Of a stretch of 64,000 bases of DNA, positions 53,602-62,707 are shown piece by piece. How positions within the stretch are numbered: the stretch's first letter is position 1; each line of letters opens with the position of its first letter. The stretch covers positions 41,423-105,422 of the forward strand of contig NZ_BOOP01000041.1 in the NCBI RefSeq assembly GCF_016863295.1, in the 5' to 3' direction. Both the position numbers and the translations under genes were made by a program. This DNA comes from Planotetraspora phitsanulokensis (GTDB lineage: Bacteria > Actinomycetota > Actinomycetes > Streptosporangiales > Streptosporangiaceae). A model generated the notes under the pieces. It searched no databases. It was not told the origin of the DNA and saw only the letters and a program-made list of their open reading frames with translations.

Positions 53602-54737
53602 TGGGCGATCACCGCTGCGACCTTGCTGATCGGCTCGGCCAGCGCGTTGATGGTGTCGGAGAGCTTCTTCAGGTCGTCCTTGGTCAGCTCGTTGTGCAGC
53701 TTCCATCCGTCGCCCTGGCGGTGCGCCTCGAGAGCGGCCTCGGCCGCGGCGAACTTCTCATCCAGGGTCTTCACGAGCGCCGGGTCGCGCTCCTCGAGAA
53801 CCGGCCGCAGCGACTGCACGGCCGCCTCGGAGCCCTGGAGGTTCGCGTCGAAGTCCCACAGGTCGGTGTGCGAGTAGCGGTCCTCCTCACCGGTGATCTT
53901 GCCGGTGGCGACCTCGTCGAGGAGCTCCTTCGCGCCGTTGCCGAGCTGCACGGGGGACAGCTCGGCGGCGTTCGCCTTCTGGACGATCGTCGTGACGTCC
54001 GCGATCAGCTTGTCGGCCAGCGGGCCGTCCTTGCTGATGTCCTTCTCGACCCACAGATCCTTCTCGATCCTGTGGTAGCCCGTCCACTCCTGGCCCTTCT
54101 CGACGTCGTTCTCACGGGCGTCGATGGCCGGGTCGAGGTCGCCGAACACCTCCGCGACCGGCTCGATGCGCTCCCAGTACGTCCTGGCGACCGGGAAGAG
54201 GCTCTTGGCCTTGTCGATGTCGCCCGCCTTGACGGCGTCCACGAACTCCTGGGTCTTGGTGAGCAGTGTCTCGGACTGGGTCTTCACGTACCGCTTGTAG
54301 CTGGCGGTGGCGTCGGCCAGCGCGGCGTCGTCGGTCAGCGGCTTGTGCTCGCCCATCACCGTGAGCGGGTTGCGGATGCCGTTGCCGATCATGCCGGGCT
54401 TGCAGGCGGTCTCGTACGTGCCCGCGGGCAGTTCGACGATGACGTCCCGGGTGAGGCCGGGGACGATGTTCTCGACCTCGCCCATCACTCGGTCGCCCGC
54501 GGCGTAGACGTAGAACTCGGTGACCTTGCTGCCGCCGTTGGTGACGGTGAACGTCGAGGTGCCGGCGGGGATCTGGGTCGTGGCGACCTTGCAGTCGGTG
54601 TCGTTGGCCGCGACCGTGATCTTGCCGGGCTTGGATGCGCCGCCCGACGCGGCGGTGGGGGTGTCGCTACTGGAGCACGCCGTTGCGAGCAGCCCCAGGG
54701 AAACGATGGCGACTGCGACGGCGGGGGTGGTGCGCAT
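53598..54737 (-). CDS. efeO: Iron-uptake system component EfeO
   Basis: 379 aa. Lipoprotein signal (VAIVSLGLLATACSSS, lipobox LATAC). Cupredoxin-like N-terminal domain (ITVAANDTDCKVATTQIPAGTSTFTVTNGGSKVTEFYVYAAGDRVMGEVENI), then an M75-like/peptidase-like helical domain with the metal-binding HxxE motif GYHRIEKDLW and EFGDLDPAIDARENDVEKGQEWTGYHRIEK-type region. Periplasm-facing iron chaperone of the EfeUOB importer. Confidence 0.95.
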   Translation of the reverse strand: MRTTPAVAVAIVSLGLLATACSSSDTPTAASGGASKPGKITVAANDTDCKVATTQIPAGTSTFTVTNGGSKVTEFYVYAAGDRVMGEVENIVPGLTRDVIVELPAGTYETACKPGMIGNGIRNPLTVMGEHKPLTDDAALADATASYKRYVKTQSETLLTKTQEFVDAVKAGDIDKAKSLFPVARTYWERIEPVAEVFGDLDPAIDARENDVEKGQEWTGYHRIEKDLWVEKDISKDGPLADKLIADVTTIVQKANAAELSPVQLGNGAKELLDEVATGKITGEEDRYSHTDLWDFDANLQGSEAAVQSLRPVLEERDPALVKTLDEKFAAAEAALEAHRQGDGWKLHNELTKDDLKKLSDTINALAEPISKVAAVIAQ

Positions 54738-54767
54738 CAGGTACTCCAGAAAGGAAGGAGATGAATG

Positions 54768-55619
54768 TCAGGCAGCGGTGACAGGGGGAGTGGGGGACTT
54801 CGCCGCAGGGCTGGCCGGTCGCCGCCCGGCGGGAAGGAGGAACAGGACGAGGACCGGCACGGCGTAGACGACCCAGGCGACGGTCTCCAGGACCGTGGGC
54901 TGAGCGGTGATGTTGAACATGCCGCTGAGCAGCGCCGAATACCACGCGCTCGGGTCGAGGACGCCGCTGATGTCGAACGCGTGGGTGGCCAGGCCGCCCA
55001 CGACGCCCGACTCCTGCAGGTCGTGGATGCCGTACTTGAAGATGCCGGCGGCCACGAGGATCAGCAGGAGGCCGGTCCAGGTGAAGAACTTGGTGAGGTT
55101 GATCCGCAGCGCGCTGCGATAGATGCCCCAGCCGAGCGCGACCGCCGTGAGCAGGCCCAGGCTGATGCCGGTCAGAGGGGTCGCGCTCGTCGTCGCACCC
55201 TGGACCGCGGCGAACCACAGCAGCGTGGTCTCCAGGCCTTCACGCGCGACGGTGAGGAAGGCCATGACGACGACCGCGCCGGCGCCGAGCTTGAGCGCCT
55301 CGCTGAGCTTCTCGCGGAGCTCCCCGGACATCCGGCGTGCGGCCGTGCGCATCCAGAAGACCATGAAGGTCACGAACACCGTGGCGGCCAGAGACGTCAC
55401 GGCGTCGAAGAACTCGTGTTGCTGCGAATTCAGATGGGCGGCGGTGAAGGTGAGCAGCGCGCCGAACCCCACCGAGAGCACCACGGCCGCGCCGACTCCC
55501 GCCCACACGAGGGGGAGCCTGTCGCGGCGGTCGCTCTTGACCAGGAATGCGACCAGAATGGAGACCACCAGCGTGGCCTCCAGGCCTTCTCGGAGGCCGA
55601 TCAGGTAACTCGCGAACAC
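54768..55619 (-). CDS. efeU: Iron permease EfeU (FTR1 family)
   Basis: 283 aa from GTG 55619, with GGAGG four bases upstream. The in-frame ATG at 55649 falls inside the iron box, so it is not a likely start. Seven membrane helices. The two FTR1 REGLE motifs are present: LIGLREGLEATLVV near the N-terminus and LTVAREGLETTLLW mid-protein, both needed for iron translocation. First gene of efeUOB. Expected to import ferric iron after oxidation by EfeB. Confidence 0.94.
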   Translation of the reverse strand: MFASYLIGLREGLEATLVVSILVAFLVKSDRRDRLPLVWAGVGAAVVLSVGFGALLTFTAAHLNSQQHEFFDAVTSLAATVFVTFMVFWMRTAARRMSGELREKLSEALKLGAGAVVVMAFLTVAREGLETTLLWFAAVQGATTSATPLTGISLGLLTAVALGWGIYRSALRINLTKFFTWTGLLLILVAAGIFKYGIHDLQESGVVGGLATHAFDISGVLDPSAWYSALLSGMFNITAQPTVLETVAWVVYAVPVLVLFLLPAGRRPASPAAKSPTPPVTAA

Positions 55620-55637
55620 TTCGCCTCCGAGGATGGG

Positions 55638-55674
55638 GGTTAGCCTCACCTAAATTAGGTCAGGGTTACCTTAC
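55638..55674 (-). promoter_or_regulatory. Tandem IdeR/DtxR-type iron boxes upstream of efeUOB
   Basis: Read on the minus strand, 55653-55638 is TTAGGTGAGGCTAACC, near the IdeR/DmdR consensus TTAGGTTAGSCTAACCTAA. On the plus strand, 55655-55673 reads TTAGGTCAGGGTTACCTTA, a second match of about 15 of 19. They abut, a common arrangement for strongly iron-repressed promoters. Confidence 0.8.
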
Positions 55675-55828
55675 TCGCAAGAGGTGAGCATCGTTGTGAC
55701 AGGGGTGTCCTCTGTCACCTACGGGTCACCTGGGACCATCCGCAGAGCCACATCGGGGGGCCGGGACGGGCGGTCCGAGAGGTGTCCGTATTGACACTTC
55801 GCATTCATTGACACAACCTGATCAATCC

Positions 55829-56806
55829 GTGAAAAGTGGTGTGGTGATCACCTCCCGCCTCACGGTCGCGTCCCTGGTCGTGATGCTCGCTCTGACGGCA
55901 TGCACCGGAAACGACGGCTCTGACGGCTCGGACACGCCGACGGAGGCGGGCACCACCTCCCAGGCGTCGCAGGCCCCCGCGGAGACCGCCCCCGCGGGAA
56001 TGACCCCCGAGGCGTACCAGGTCGATCTGGACACCGCCGGCAAGCCCGTCGGCGCGGCGCTCGCCGCCATCGCGAAGGCCCGCACCTTCAAGGGGCTCGA
56101 CCAGCGGATTCAGCAGGCGCAGGACGCCGTCGACGGTGCCGTGGACCGGTTAGGCGACCTCCAGGCGCCCGCGGAGACGGTCTCCGAGCACGCCGGCTAC
56201 GTCGAGGCGCTGCGACAAATGGACGGTGAACTGGTCACGCTTCGCGACGCGATCAGCGACCAGACACTGTGCACCTCCGGGGCCGTGCTGGCCCGGCTCG
56301 GCCGATCGGACGAGTTCACCGGCCTCAAGAAGGCGGGCGCTGCCCTCGCGGACAAGGGCGACTACGGCAGCGCCGCGATCGGGCTGAAGCCGTCCAAGGA
56401 ACGCAGCCGCCGCCTCGGCTCCGGGACGGTGCTGACCTCGCGCATCCGCGGCGGCCGCGGAAGCCTGACGGTCAAGAACGGAGGCTCACAGGACGGCGTC
56501 GTCACCCTGCTCAAGGGCAAGCAGAAGGCCGTCAGCGTCTACGTGCGGAAGAAGTCGTCGGCCAGGCTCTCCAACATCCGGGACGGCAGCTACCGCGTCT
56601 ACTTCACCACCGGGGTCGACTACGACCGCGCGGCGCGTACCTTCACCCGGAACTGCACCTTCCAGCGGTTCGACGACTCGTTGCCGTTCCGCACGACGTA
56701 CACGTCCACACAGGTCCGCTGGAGCGTCTGGACGATCACTCTCAACCGGGTGAAGGGCGGAAACGCCCGGTCCAGCGCCGTGAACCCGGACGACTTCCCG
56801 ACCTGA
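55829..56806 (+). CDS. Secreted lipoprotein of unknown function
   Basis: 325 aa from GTG 55829 (TTG 55808, GTG 55841 or 55844 are alternatives). Signal MKSGVVITSRLTVASLVVMLALTAC with lipobox LTAC. A Gly/Ser/Thr-rich linker (GNDGSDGSDTPTEAGTTSQASQAPAETAP) follows, then a helical domain (about 60-160) and a C-terminal beta-rich domain (LTVKNGGSQDGVVTLLKGKQKAVSVYVRKKSSARLSNIRDGSYRVYFTTGVDYD ... FQRFDDSLPFRTTYT). The beta domain resembles repeat sandwich domains in other actinobacterial lipoproteins, but I do not recognise a named family. Two TTGACA hexamers 17 bases apart (55791, 55808) mark the promoter area. Confidence 0.7.
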   Translation: MKSGVVITSRLTVASLVVMLALTACTGNDGSDGSDTPTEAGTTSQASQAPAETAPAGMTPEAYQVDLDTAGKPVGAALAAIAKARTFKGLDQRIQQAQDAVDGAVDRLGDLQAPAETVSEHAGYVEALRQMDGELVTLRDAISDQTLCTSGAVLARLGRSDEFTGLKKAGAALADKGDYGSAAIGLKPSKERSRRLGSGTVLTSRIRGGRGSLTVKNGGSQDGVVTLLKGKQKAVSVYVRKKSSARLSNIRDGSYRVYFTTGVDYDRAARTFTRNCTFQRFDDSLPFRTTYTSTQVRWSVWTITLNRVKGGNARSSAVNPDDFPT

Positions 56807-56840
56807 CCGGTTTCCCTGCCGGGTGCGGGGCAGGACGTGG

Positions 56841-56871
56841 AAAGGCCGCGGTCGCAAGGACTGCGGCCTTT
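56841..56871. terminator. Rho-independent-type terminator after lipoprotein gene
   Basis: Stem AAAGGCCGC (56841-56849) with GCGGCCTTT (56863-56871), extended by a G-U pair and GTC/GAC around loop GCAAG, ending in CTTTCTC. It lies 35 bases past the stop and can act for both converging genes. Confidence 0.85.
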
Positions 56872-56889
56872 CTCATGAAGTTCGGGGGC

Positions 56890-57159
56890 TCAGCTGGAGA
56901 AGAGCATTCCCACCCAGCTGCGGTTGCGGTGACCGTGGTGACCGTAGTGCCCGCCGCCGTGCGGCGCTCCCCAGGCGGGTCCGCCGTGGGCGGGCGGCGG
57001 GGGCGCGTACTGCTGCTGCGCCCACTGGGTCTCCATCCGGGTCAGCGACTCCAGCTCGCCGTAGTCGAGGAAGATCCCCTTGCAGTTGTCACACTGCTCG
57101 ATGTGGATCCCGTTGCGGTCGAACGTCCGCATGTGGCCCCGGCACTTGGGACACTCCAT
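56890..57159 (-). CDS. Small zinc-ribbon (zf-TFIIB) protein
   Basis: 89 aa from ATG 57159 (GGGAGAGG upstream). Residues 1-40 hold a CPKC...CDNC zinc ribbon (MECPKCRGHMRTFDRNGIHIEQCDNCKGIFLDYGELESL), the zf-TFIIB pattern. The tail is rich in Gln, Pro, Gly and His (AQQQYAPPPPAHGG, HYGHHGHRNRS) and probably disordered or metal-binding. Function unknown; such proteins are widespread in actinobacteria. Confidence 0.85.
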   Translation of the reverse strand: MECPKCRGHMRTFDRNGIHIEQCDNCKGIFLDYGELESLTRMETQWAQQQYAPPPPAHGGPAWGAPHGGGHYGHHGHRNRSWVGMLFSS

Positions 57160-57161
57160 TA

Positions 57162-58280
57162 CTAACCCTCTCCCTGTCGTCTCTCTCCGGCCGCCGCGAC
57201 GATCCTTCCGCAGGAGGACACCAGCGCCGCGGCCACGTCGTCGAGGGCGCTTCCCGCTCTCATCGCCGTGACCGTGGCCGTCGCGGCCAGTTGGACGGTC
57301 AACGCCCGAGCCGGCAGGTCGAGTTCCCGCCAGGGGTCGTCGGGTGACACGGCGATTCCGCCCGCACCGACATATGCGGATAAGAAGGTGTGCCACAGCT
57401 CGGGGTCGAGCAGTCCGGCCGCGAACCACGCAGCGGGACGTGCGAGGTCCCACGCGGGATCGCCCACGCCCAGGTCGTCCGGGTCGATGAGCAGCCACGC
57501 GCCCTCATGGCGGACGAGTTGGCCGAGGTGCCAGTCGCCGTGCGTCAGCGCGTGCCGCCGGCCCCGCGACGGCTCGGGACCCCGAACGGCGGCGCGGTGT
57601 CCGGCGGAGATGTGTCGGGCGGGGTGATGTTCGGCGGCGCGGTGGTCGGCAGAAGAGGGGCCGGCAGTGGGGTGGTCGTCGGTGGGGCGGCCGGCAGCGC
57701 GCGGATCGGGGACGTGCAGCGGCTCGGCCAGAGTCCGGTACGCCTCCCGGATCTGGCGGGTCTCCGCCGAGTCGCCGACCTGAGCGAGCTCGACCATGGC
57801 CCTGACCAGCCGTCCCGGACCGCCCGCCGGTGGCATCGCGGCGGGCGGAGGACTGGCGTGCAGGTGTGCCAGCAGCCGCGCCCCCGACTCCCAGGCGTCC
57901 TGCGGCATGGTTCCGTCAGCGAGGTCGTCGGGGGAGAGGGCCTCGCCGGCGGGCCAGATCGTGACGAGCCGGCCGCTCGGACGCCCCGCGTGCGGGGCCT
58001 CTGCGTGCCCTAAATGATCCAGACGATCCAAGCGGTCCGGACTGTCCAAGCGGTGCAGGCCGAGGGGGGCGAGCATCACGCCCGGCAGTTCGCCGGCCGC
58101 GTCCAGGCGGCGGCGCAGATCGCCCTCTTCGGTGCCGGGCGGGTGGGCCTTGACCACCACGTCGCCGACCCGCACGACCAGCACGCGGGTGTCCTTCAGC
58201 ACCGTCACGGGGCCGCTGCGGGGCGCGAGCCGTACGAGTTCGTCGACGAGTGTCGCCGAGGCGGCGTCCTCCCTCAACAT
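57162..58280 (-). CDS. Aminoglycoside-phosphotransferase-fold (APH) protein with low-complexity insert
   Basis: 372 aa. Kinase-like C-lobe motifs: HALTHGDWHLGQLVRHEGAWLLIDPDDLGVGDPAWDLARPAAWF (Brenner HGDxHxxQ and DPDD metal site). The N-lobe is recognisable (VTVLKDTRVLVVRVGDVVVKAHPP with the ATP-binding Lys). Residues about 205-245 are a His/Ala-rich insert (DDHPTAGPSSADHRAAEHHPARH) made of short repeats, and RLDSPDRLDRLDHLG near residue 80 is a second one; both look like local expansions. Phosphorylates an unknown small molecule; antibiotic resistance is possible but not shown. Confidence 0.82.
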   Translation of the reverse strand: MLREDAASATLVDELVRLAPRSGPVTVLKDTRVLVVRVGDVVVKAHPPGTEEGDLRRRLDAAGELPGVMLAPLGLHRLDSPDRLDRLDHLGHAEAPHAGRPSGRLVTIWPAGEALSPDDLADGTMPQDAWESGARLLAHLHASPPPAAMPPAGGPGRLVRAMVELAQVGDSAETRQIREAYRTLAEPLHVPDPRAAGRPTDDHPTAGPSSADHRAAEHHPARHISAGHRAAVRGPEPSRGRRHALTHGDWHLGQLVRHEGAWLLIDPDDLGVGDPAWDLARPAAWFAAGLLDPELWHTFLSAYVGAGGIAVSPDDPWRELDLPARALTVQLAATATVTAMRAGSALDDVAAALVSSCGRIVAAAGERRQGEG

Positions 58281-58328
58281 GATCAGCCGACGGGGACGGG
58301 GAGATGCTGATCGTTCACCGCTCTAGCC

Positions 58329-58334
58329 TAGGGT
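58329..58334 (+). promoter_or_regulatory. Candidate -10 for leaderless gene at 58341
   Basis: TAGGGT followed by six bases and ATG 58341; an alternative TAGCCT lies at 58324-58329. No ribosome binding site is visible, consistent with a leaderless transcript. Confidence 0.45.
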
Positions 58335-58340
58335 GCGGAT

Positions 58341-59237
58341 ATGAAGATTGGCTTTGCCGTTCCGGTCTCTGGTTCGTGGGCCACGCCGGACAACATGAAG
58401 CGGATAGCGGCTCGGGCCGAGGACCTCGGCTACTCCGGGCTGTGGACCTTCCAGCGGTTGCTGCACCCGGCGGAGAACCCGCTGGCGCCGGCCTACCGCA
58501 GCGTGCAGGATCCCACCGTCGTCCTGTCGTTCCTCGCCGGGATCACCGAGCGGATCCGGCTGGGCGTCGCCATCGTGAACCTGCCCTTCTACTCTCCGGC
58601 GCTGCTGGCCAAGCAGCTCGCCACCCTGCAGATCGTCTCCGGCGGCAGGCTGGACGCGGGCTTCGGGCTCGGCTGGCTTCCCGAGGAGTTCGCCGCCTCC
58701 GGCGTCTCGATCGAGCGGCGCGGGAAGCGGGGAGAGGAGGCGATCGAGCTGATACGGAGGTTGTGGACCGAGGACCTGGTCCAGCACGAGGGCGAGTTCT
58801 ACGAGGTGCCCCCGGCCAACCAGGACCCCAAGCCGTCCACGCTGCCGGCGATCCTCCTGGGCGGAACCGCCCCGGTGGCCCTCAGGCGGGTGGGACGGCT
58901 GGCGGACGGCTGGATCAGCTCCAGCCGGGCCGACCTGTCGAAGATCGACGAGCAGATCTCCATCGTGAAGGAGTCCGCTCAAGAGGCCGGCCGGGACCCG
59001 GGCACGCTGCGGTTCATCGTCCGCGGGGTCACCCAGCCGGGCAAGGAGGCCGCGGGACCGCTGGTCGGGCCGTACGCCAAGATCCGCGAGGACATCGACG
59101 ATCTGGCGGCCAAGGGAGTGACCGAGGTGTTCCACGACTTCAACTTCAACCCCGAGTTCGGCAACCCCCTCGCCGACCCCGTGGAGGCGATGCGCCGCGC
59201 CGAGGAGGCGCTGGAAGAGCTCGCCCCCTCATCGTGA
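58341..59237 (+). CDS. Luciferase-like monooxygenase, F420-dependent type (TIGR03619-like)
   Basis: 298 aa. Bacterial luciferase-type TIM barrel: MKIGFAVPVSGSWATPDNMKRIAARAEDLGYSGLWTFQRLL, ITERIRLGVAIVNLPFYSPALLAKQLATLQIVSGGRLDAGFGLGWLPEEFAASGV, EFYEVPPANQDPKPSTLPAILLGGTAPVALRRVGRLADGWI. These sequences are typical of F420-dependent oxidoreductases of actinobacteria. Substrate unknown. Confidence 0.88.
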   Translation: MKIGFAVPVSGSWATPDNMKRIAARAEDLGYSGLWTFQRLLHPAENPLAPAYRSVQDPTVVLSFLAGITERIRLGVAIVNLPFYSPALLAKQLATLQIVSGGRLDAGFGLGWLPEEFAASGVSIERRGKRGEEAIELIRRLWTEDLVQHEGEFYEVPPANQDPKPSTLPAILLGGTAPVALRRVGRLADGWISSSRADLSKIDEQISIVKESAQEAGRDPGTLRFIVRGVTQPGKEAAGPLVGPYAKIREDIDDLAAKGVTEVFHDFNFNPEFGNPLADPVEAMRRAEEALEELAPSS

Positions 59238-59278
59238 AGGGCGTTCCCCCACTGTGGGAGACGCCTCCCGGGCGTGAT

Positions 59279-59304
59279 GGGCGCCCCCCTCTCGAGGGGC
59301 GCCC
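59279..59304. terminator. Bidirectional hairpin terminator
   Basis: Perfect 9-bp stem GGGCGCCCC (59279-59287) and GGGGCGCCC (59296-59304) with an 8-base loop, midway between the converging genes that end at 59237 and 59326. Confidence 0.8.
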
Positions 59305-59325
59305 TCTCCCTGTCAGGTCAGGGCC

Positions 59326-60369
59326 TCACGCCATGCCGTACGCCTTGGCGATGAGCTCGTAGGACCGCCGGCGCACCTCGGCGCTGTGCACCATGGTCGT
59401 GATCATGAGTTCGTGGGCGCCGGTGCGCTTGCGCAGCTCTTCCAGGCCGCTCCTGACCGTGTCGGGGCTGCCGTACACCGTGGTGGACAGGCGCTCTCGG
59501 ACGAACTCGGCTTCCAGGGGCGAGTACGCGTACTCCTGCGCGGCCTCCGGCGTCGGGAACCGGCCCGGGCGGCCGGACCGCAGGCGCAGGAACGACAGCG
59601 CGCTCGGCATGACCTGGCGCAGAGCCTCCTCGTCGGTGTCGGCTGCGACCGCGGCGACCCCGATCAGGCAGTACGGCTCGTCGAGCACCTCGGACGGCTG
59701 GAACGTCGACCGGTAGAGGTCCAGCGCGGGCTCGGTGTTGACGGCGCTGAAGTGGTGCGCGAACGCGAACGGCAGGCCGAGCAGGCCGGCGAGCTGCGCG
59801 CTGAAGCCGCTCGAACCGAGGAGCCAGATCGGCGGACGCGTGGAGGCGGCGGGCACCGCCTGGATTTTCGCGTACGGGTGCCCGTCGGGGAAGGAGCCGT
59901 CGAGAAAGCCGGTGAGCTCGGCCAGCGCGCGGGGGAAGTCGTCCGGATCCACCTCGGCCGAGCGGCGCAGGGCGTTGGCGGTCGCCATGTCGGTGCCGGG
60001 AGCACGGCCGAGACCGAGATCGATGCGCTCGGGGTGCAGCGCGTGCAGGGTTCCGAACTGCTCGGCGACGACCAGTGGCGCGTGGTTGGGCAACATCACT
60101 CCGCCGGACCCGATGCGGATCGAGCGGGTCGCCGCCGCCAGGTGGGCGATGACGACGGCCGGGGACGAGCTGGCGATACCGGGCATGCCGTGGTGTTCGG
60201 CGACCCAGATCCGGTGATAGCCCCAGTCCTCCGCGCTACGCGCCAGCTCTGTGGCGTCGGCGAGCGACTCGGAGGGGGAGCTTCCCTCACTGACGGTCGC
60301 CAGCTCCAGAATCGACAGCGGAACCTCGGCCGACCCACGCGGCACACCACGGATGTTGTCCTTGCCCAT
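59326..60369 (-). CDS. LLM-class flavin-dependent oxidoreductase (luciferase-like)
   Basis: 347 aa from ATG 60369. [111 protein letters not shown] is diagnostic for the MsnO8/YhbW-like group (AEHH and [13 protein letters not shown] motifs). C-terminal [34 protein letters not shown]-dependent, substrate unknown. Confidence 0.92.
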   Translation of the reverse strand: MGKDNIRGVPRGSAEVPLSILELATVSEGSSPSESLADATELARSAEDWGYHRIWVAEHHGMPGIASSSPAVVIAHLAAATRSIRIGSGGVMLPNHAPLVVAEQFGTLHALHPERIDLGLGRAPGTDMATANALRRSAEVDPDDFPRALAELTGFLDGSFPDGHPYAKIQAVPAASTRPPIWLLGSSGFSAQLAGLLGLPFAFAHHFSAVNTEPALDLYRSTFQPSEVLDEPYCLIGVAAVAADTDEEALRQVMPSALSFLRLRSGRPGRFPTPEAAQEYAYSPLEAEFVRERLSTTVYGSPDTVRSGLEELRKRTGAHELMITTMVHSAEVRRRSYELIAKAYGMA

Positions 60370-60543
60370 GGTGGGGGCAACCGGCGGTCGGCTCCGGTTA
60401 TTTCGTCGTCTCCGTTGGTTCCGCGACATTTTCGGGTGTTTTCCGCGTTCGGGTTCTCGCCGGCTCCGCCAGAGGTGGGTCTTCTGGACCCGGCGAGGAT
60501 CTCCGGTTATGCCGGAGTCATGCCGAGCTGACATGCTGGGCAC

Positions 60544-61323
60544 ATGAGCGAGCGAAAGCCGATCGAGTCCTGGCTGTCCGACATGGACGGGGTGCTGGTC
60601 CACGAGGGCCAGCCGGTGCCGGGCGCCGACGAGTTCATCAGGCGTCTGCGCGAGTCGGGGAAGCGGTTCCTCGTCCTGACGAACAACTCGATCTACACAC
60701 CCAGGGACCTGTCCGTACGGCTGCGCGCGGCGGGGCTCGAGGTGCCGCCGGAGGCGATCTGGACCTCCGCGCTCGCCACCGCGAAGTTCCTGGCCGATCA
60801 GCGGCCTGAGGGCTCCGCCTACGTGATCGGCGAAGCGGGCCTCACCACCGCGTTGCACGAGGTGGGCTACGTGCTCACCGATCTCGACCCCGACTACGTC
60901 GTGCTGGGGGAGACGCGGACGTACAGTTTCACCGCGATCACCCGGGCCATCCGGCTGATCGACAACGGCGCCCGCTTCATCGCGACCAACCCCGACGCCG
61001 TGGGGCCGTCGAACGAGGGCTCGCTGCCCGCCTGCGGCGCCGTGGCGGCCATGATCACCAAGGCCACCGGGGTGGACCCGTACTTCGTGGGCAAGCCCAA
61101 CCCGATGATGATGCGCAGCGCGCTCAACCAGATCGACGCGCACAGCGAGACCACGGCCATGATCGGTGACCGGATGGACACGGACGTGGTCTGCGGTATC
61201 GAGGCGGGCCTGCACACGTTCCTCGTGCTGACCGGGGTCACCCAGAAGGATCAGATCGACCGGTACCCGTTCCGGCCGTCCCAGGTGGTCAACTCGGTGG
61301 CCGACCTCATCGATCTGGTCTGA
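60544..61323 (+). CDS. HAD-IIA family phosphatase (NagD-like)
   Basis: 259 aa. HAD motifs: [14 protein letters not shown] (nucleophile Asp); [25 protein letters not shown] (Lys); [21 protein letters not shown]. The C2-type cap domain lies between motifs II and III ([50 protein letters not shown]). Dephosphorylates nucleotides or sugar phosphates; the in vivo substrate is unknown. Confidence 0.92.
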   Translation: MSERKPIESWLSDMDGVLVHEGQPVPGADEFIRRLRESGKRFLVLTNNSIYTPRDLSVRLRAAGLEVPPEAIWTSALATAKFLADQRPEGSAYVIGEAGLTTALHEVGYVLTDLDPDYVVLGETRTYSFTAITRAIRLIDNGARFIATNPDAVGPSNEGSLPACGAVAAMITKATGVDPYFVGKPNPMMMRSALNQIDAHSETTAMIGDRMDTDVVCGIEAGLHTFLVLTGVTQKDQIDRYPFRPSQVVNSVADLIDLV

Positions 61324-61361
61324 GGCTGCCGGACCGGCCTGATCGCCGGCTTTCCGCACGT

Positions 61362-61411
61362 GCCATGAGTTCCGCGGGCGCCATGAGTTCCGCGGGCGCT
61401 ATGAGTACGGC
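61362..61411. repeat. Short 18-bp direct repeats
   Basis: Two exact copies of GCCATGAGTTCCGCGGGC (61362-61379, 61380-61397) and a partial third copy (GCTATGAGTACGGC, 61398-61411), just after the HAD gene. No gene assigned. Confidence 0.8.
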
Positions 61412-61453
61412 CCGGCGTTCCGCGGTACCTGTCACGACCTGGCAGGTACGTGT

Positions 61454-62116
61454 GTGACGCTGGGCCGTATGAACCGCGTGTATCTCGAACTCGGCCCCAA
61501 GAAGGTCTTCGCCTGCTCGGTCGACTGGCCTGGTTGGTGCAGGATCGGCAGGTCCGAGGAGGACGCTCTCGAGAACCTCATGCACTACGTGCCGAGGTAC
61601 CGCGTGATCGCCGAGCGCGCGGGCCTGGTGTTCGAGCCCGGCGATCCGGTGGTTGTCGAGCGGGCGAAGGGCAACTCGACCACCGACTTCGGAGCGCCCG
61701 CGGTCATGCCCGAGCTCGACGCCGAGCCCGTGCCGCTGGACGAGGCCGCCAGGACCGTCGCCGTGCTCCAGGCCGCGTGGGCCGTGTTCGCCGAGGTCGG
61801 CGCCGTCTCGCCGGAGGAACTGCGCAAGGGCCCACGAGGCGGCGGCCGCGACCGGGACAAGATGATCGCCCACGTGATCGAGGCCGAGCGGTCCTACGCC
61901 AGGATGATCGGCGTACGGCACAAGCCGTTCAAGCTCGGGCCGGTGAAGGACACGGCCGCCCTCGCCGCCCTGCGGGCCGACATCGCCGAGGTCCTCGGCC
62001 GGCCGTCGGACGGGGCGCAGATGTCCGAGCGCGGCTGGTCGGCCCGCTACGCGGCTCGCCGGATCGCCTGGCATGTCATCGACCACATCTGGGAGATGGA
62101 GGATCGGGCGACCTGA
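61454..62116 (+). CDS. DinB-like helical-bundle protein
   Basis: 220 aa from GTG 61454; ATG 61469 (MNRVYLELGPKKVFACSVDWPGWCRIG) is equally plausible. After an N-terminal beta-rich 80 residues, the C-terminal part (AARTVAVLQAAWAVFAEVGAVSPEELRKGPRGGGRDRDKMIAHVIEAERSYARMIG and YAARRIAWHVIDHIWEMEDRA) shows the four-helix DinB/YfiT pattern with spaced His residues (H in AHVIE, HVIDH) that bind a metal in this family. Many members are thiol S-transferases; exact role unknown. Confidence 0.72.
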   Translation: MTLGRMNRVYLELGPKKVFACSVDWPGWCRIGRSEEDALENLMHYVPRYRVIAERAGLVFEPGDPVVVERAKGNSTTDFGAPAVMPELDAEPVPLDEAARTVAVLQAAWAVFAEVGAVSPEELRKGPRGGGRDRDKMIAHVIEAERSYARMIGVRHKPFKLGPVKDTAALAALRADIAEVLGRPSDGAQMSERGWSARYAARRIAWHVIDHIWEMEDRAT

Positions 62117-62224
62117 AGGCCCGGGTCCGGGCTTCATCGGGTGTTGCTCCATCGGGTGTGGCGTCCTTGGGTGTTGCTCCCTTGGCCGGGGCGTCTTGAC
62201 CCCCACGCGACGTGAGATTCCACC

Positions 62225-62707
62225 ATGGTCGCTATGGATGAAGGCGTCGCCCCGGAGATCAACCGGGATATTTACGGAATGCCCGCGTTCGTCACGCTGG
62301 CCGTCACCGATCTTGATCGCACGATCGACTGGTATGTGAACGGCCTGGACTTCGTCGTGCTGTTCACCGTGCCCGATCCCACCGGCAAGCCGGCGCTGGT
62401 GCACCTGCGCCGCTGGCGCTACCAGGACATTCTGGTCCGCCTCGGTGAAGCGTCAGGAGGCGGAGAGTGGACGATCAGCATGATGGCAACGCGACAGCAG
62501 CTCGACGGGCTCGCCGAGCGGGCACGGAAGCACGGCGGCGGTGTGGTGCACGGTCCCGTCGACACCCCATGGAACACCAGGGACCTGCGCGTCACCGACC
62601 CGGACGGGTACACGGTCGTGTACACGGCACGGCGCGCAGAGCATGAACTGGACGAACGTTTCAGCGTGATGATGCAGGAGCAGGTTCGCGCGCAACTTGG
62701 CCCGTGA
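62225..62707 (+). CDS. VOC/glyoxalase-fold protein
   Basis: 160 aa, ATG 62225 (ATG 62234 possible). Two beta-alpha-beta-beta-beta modules: FVTLAVTDLDRTIDWYVNGLDFVVLFTVPDPTGKPALVHLRRWRYQDILV and VVHGPVDTPWNTRDLRVTDPDGYTVVYTARR, ending in the conserved D-P-D-G-Y strand. Could be a dioxygenase, lyase or bleomycin-type binding protein; metal ligands cannot be decided by eye. Confidence 0.82.
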   Translation: MVAMDEGVAPEINRDIYGMPAFVTLAVTDLDRTIDWYVNGLDFVVLFTVPDPTGKPALVHLRRWRYQDILVRLGEASGGGEWTISMMATRQQLDGLAERARKHGGGVVHGPVDTPWNTRDLRVTDPDGYTVVYTARRAEHELDERFSVMMQEQVRAQLGP

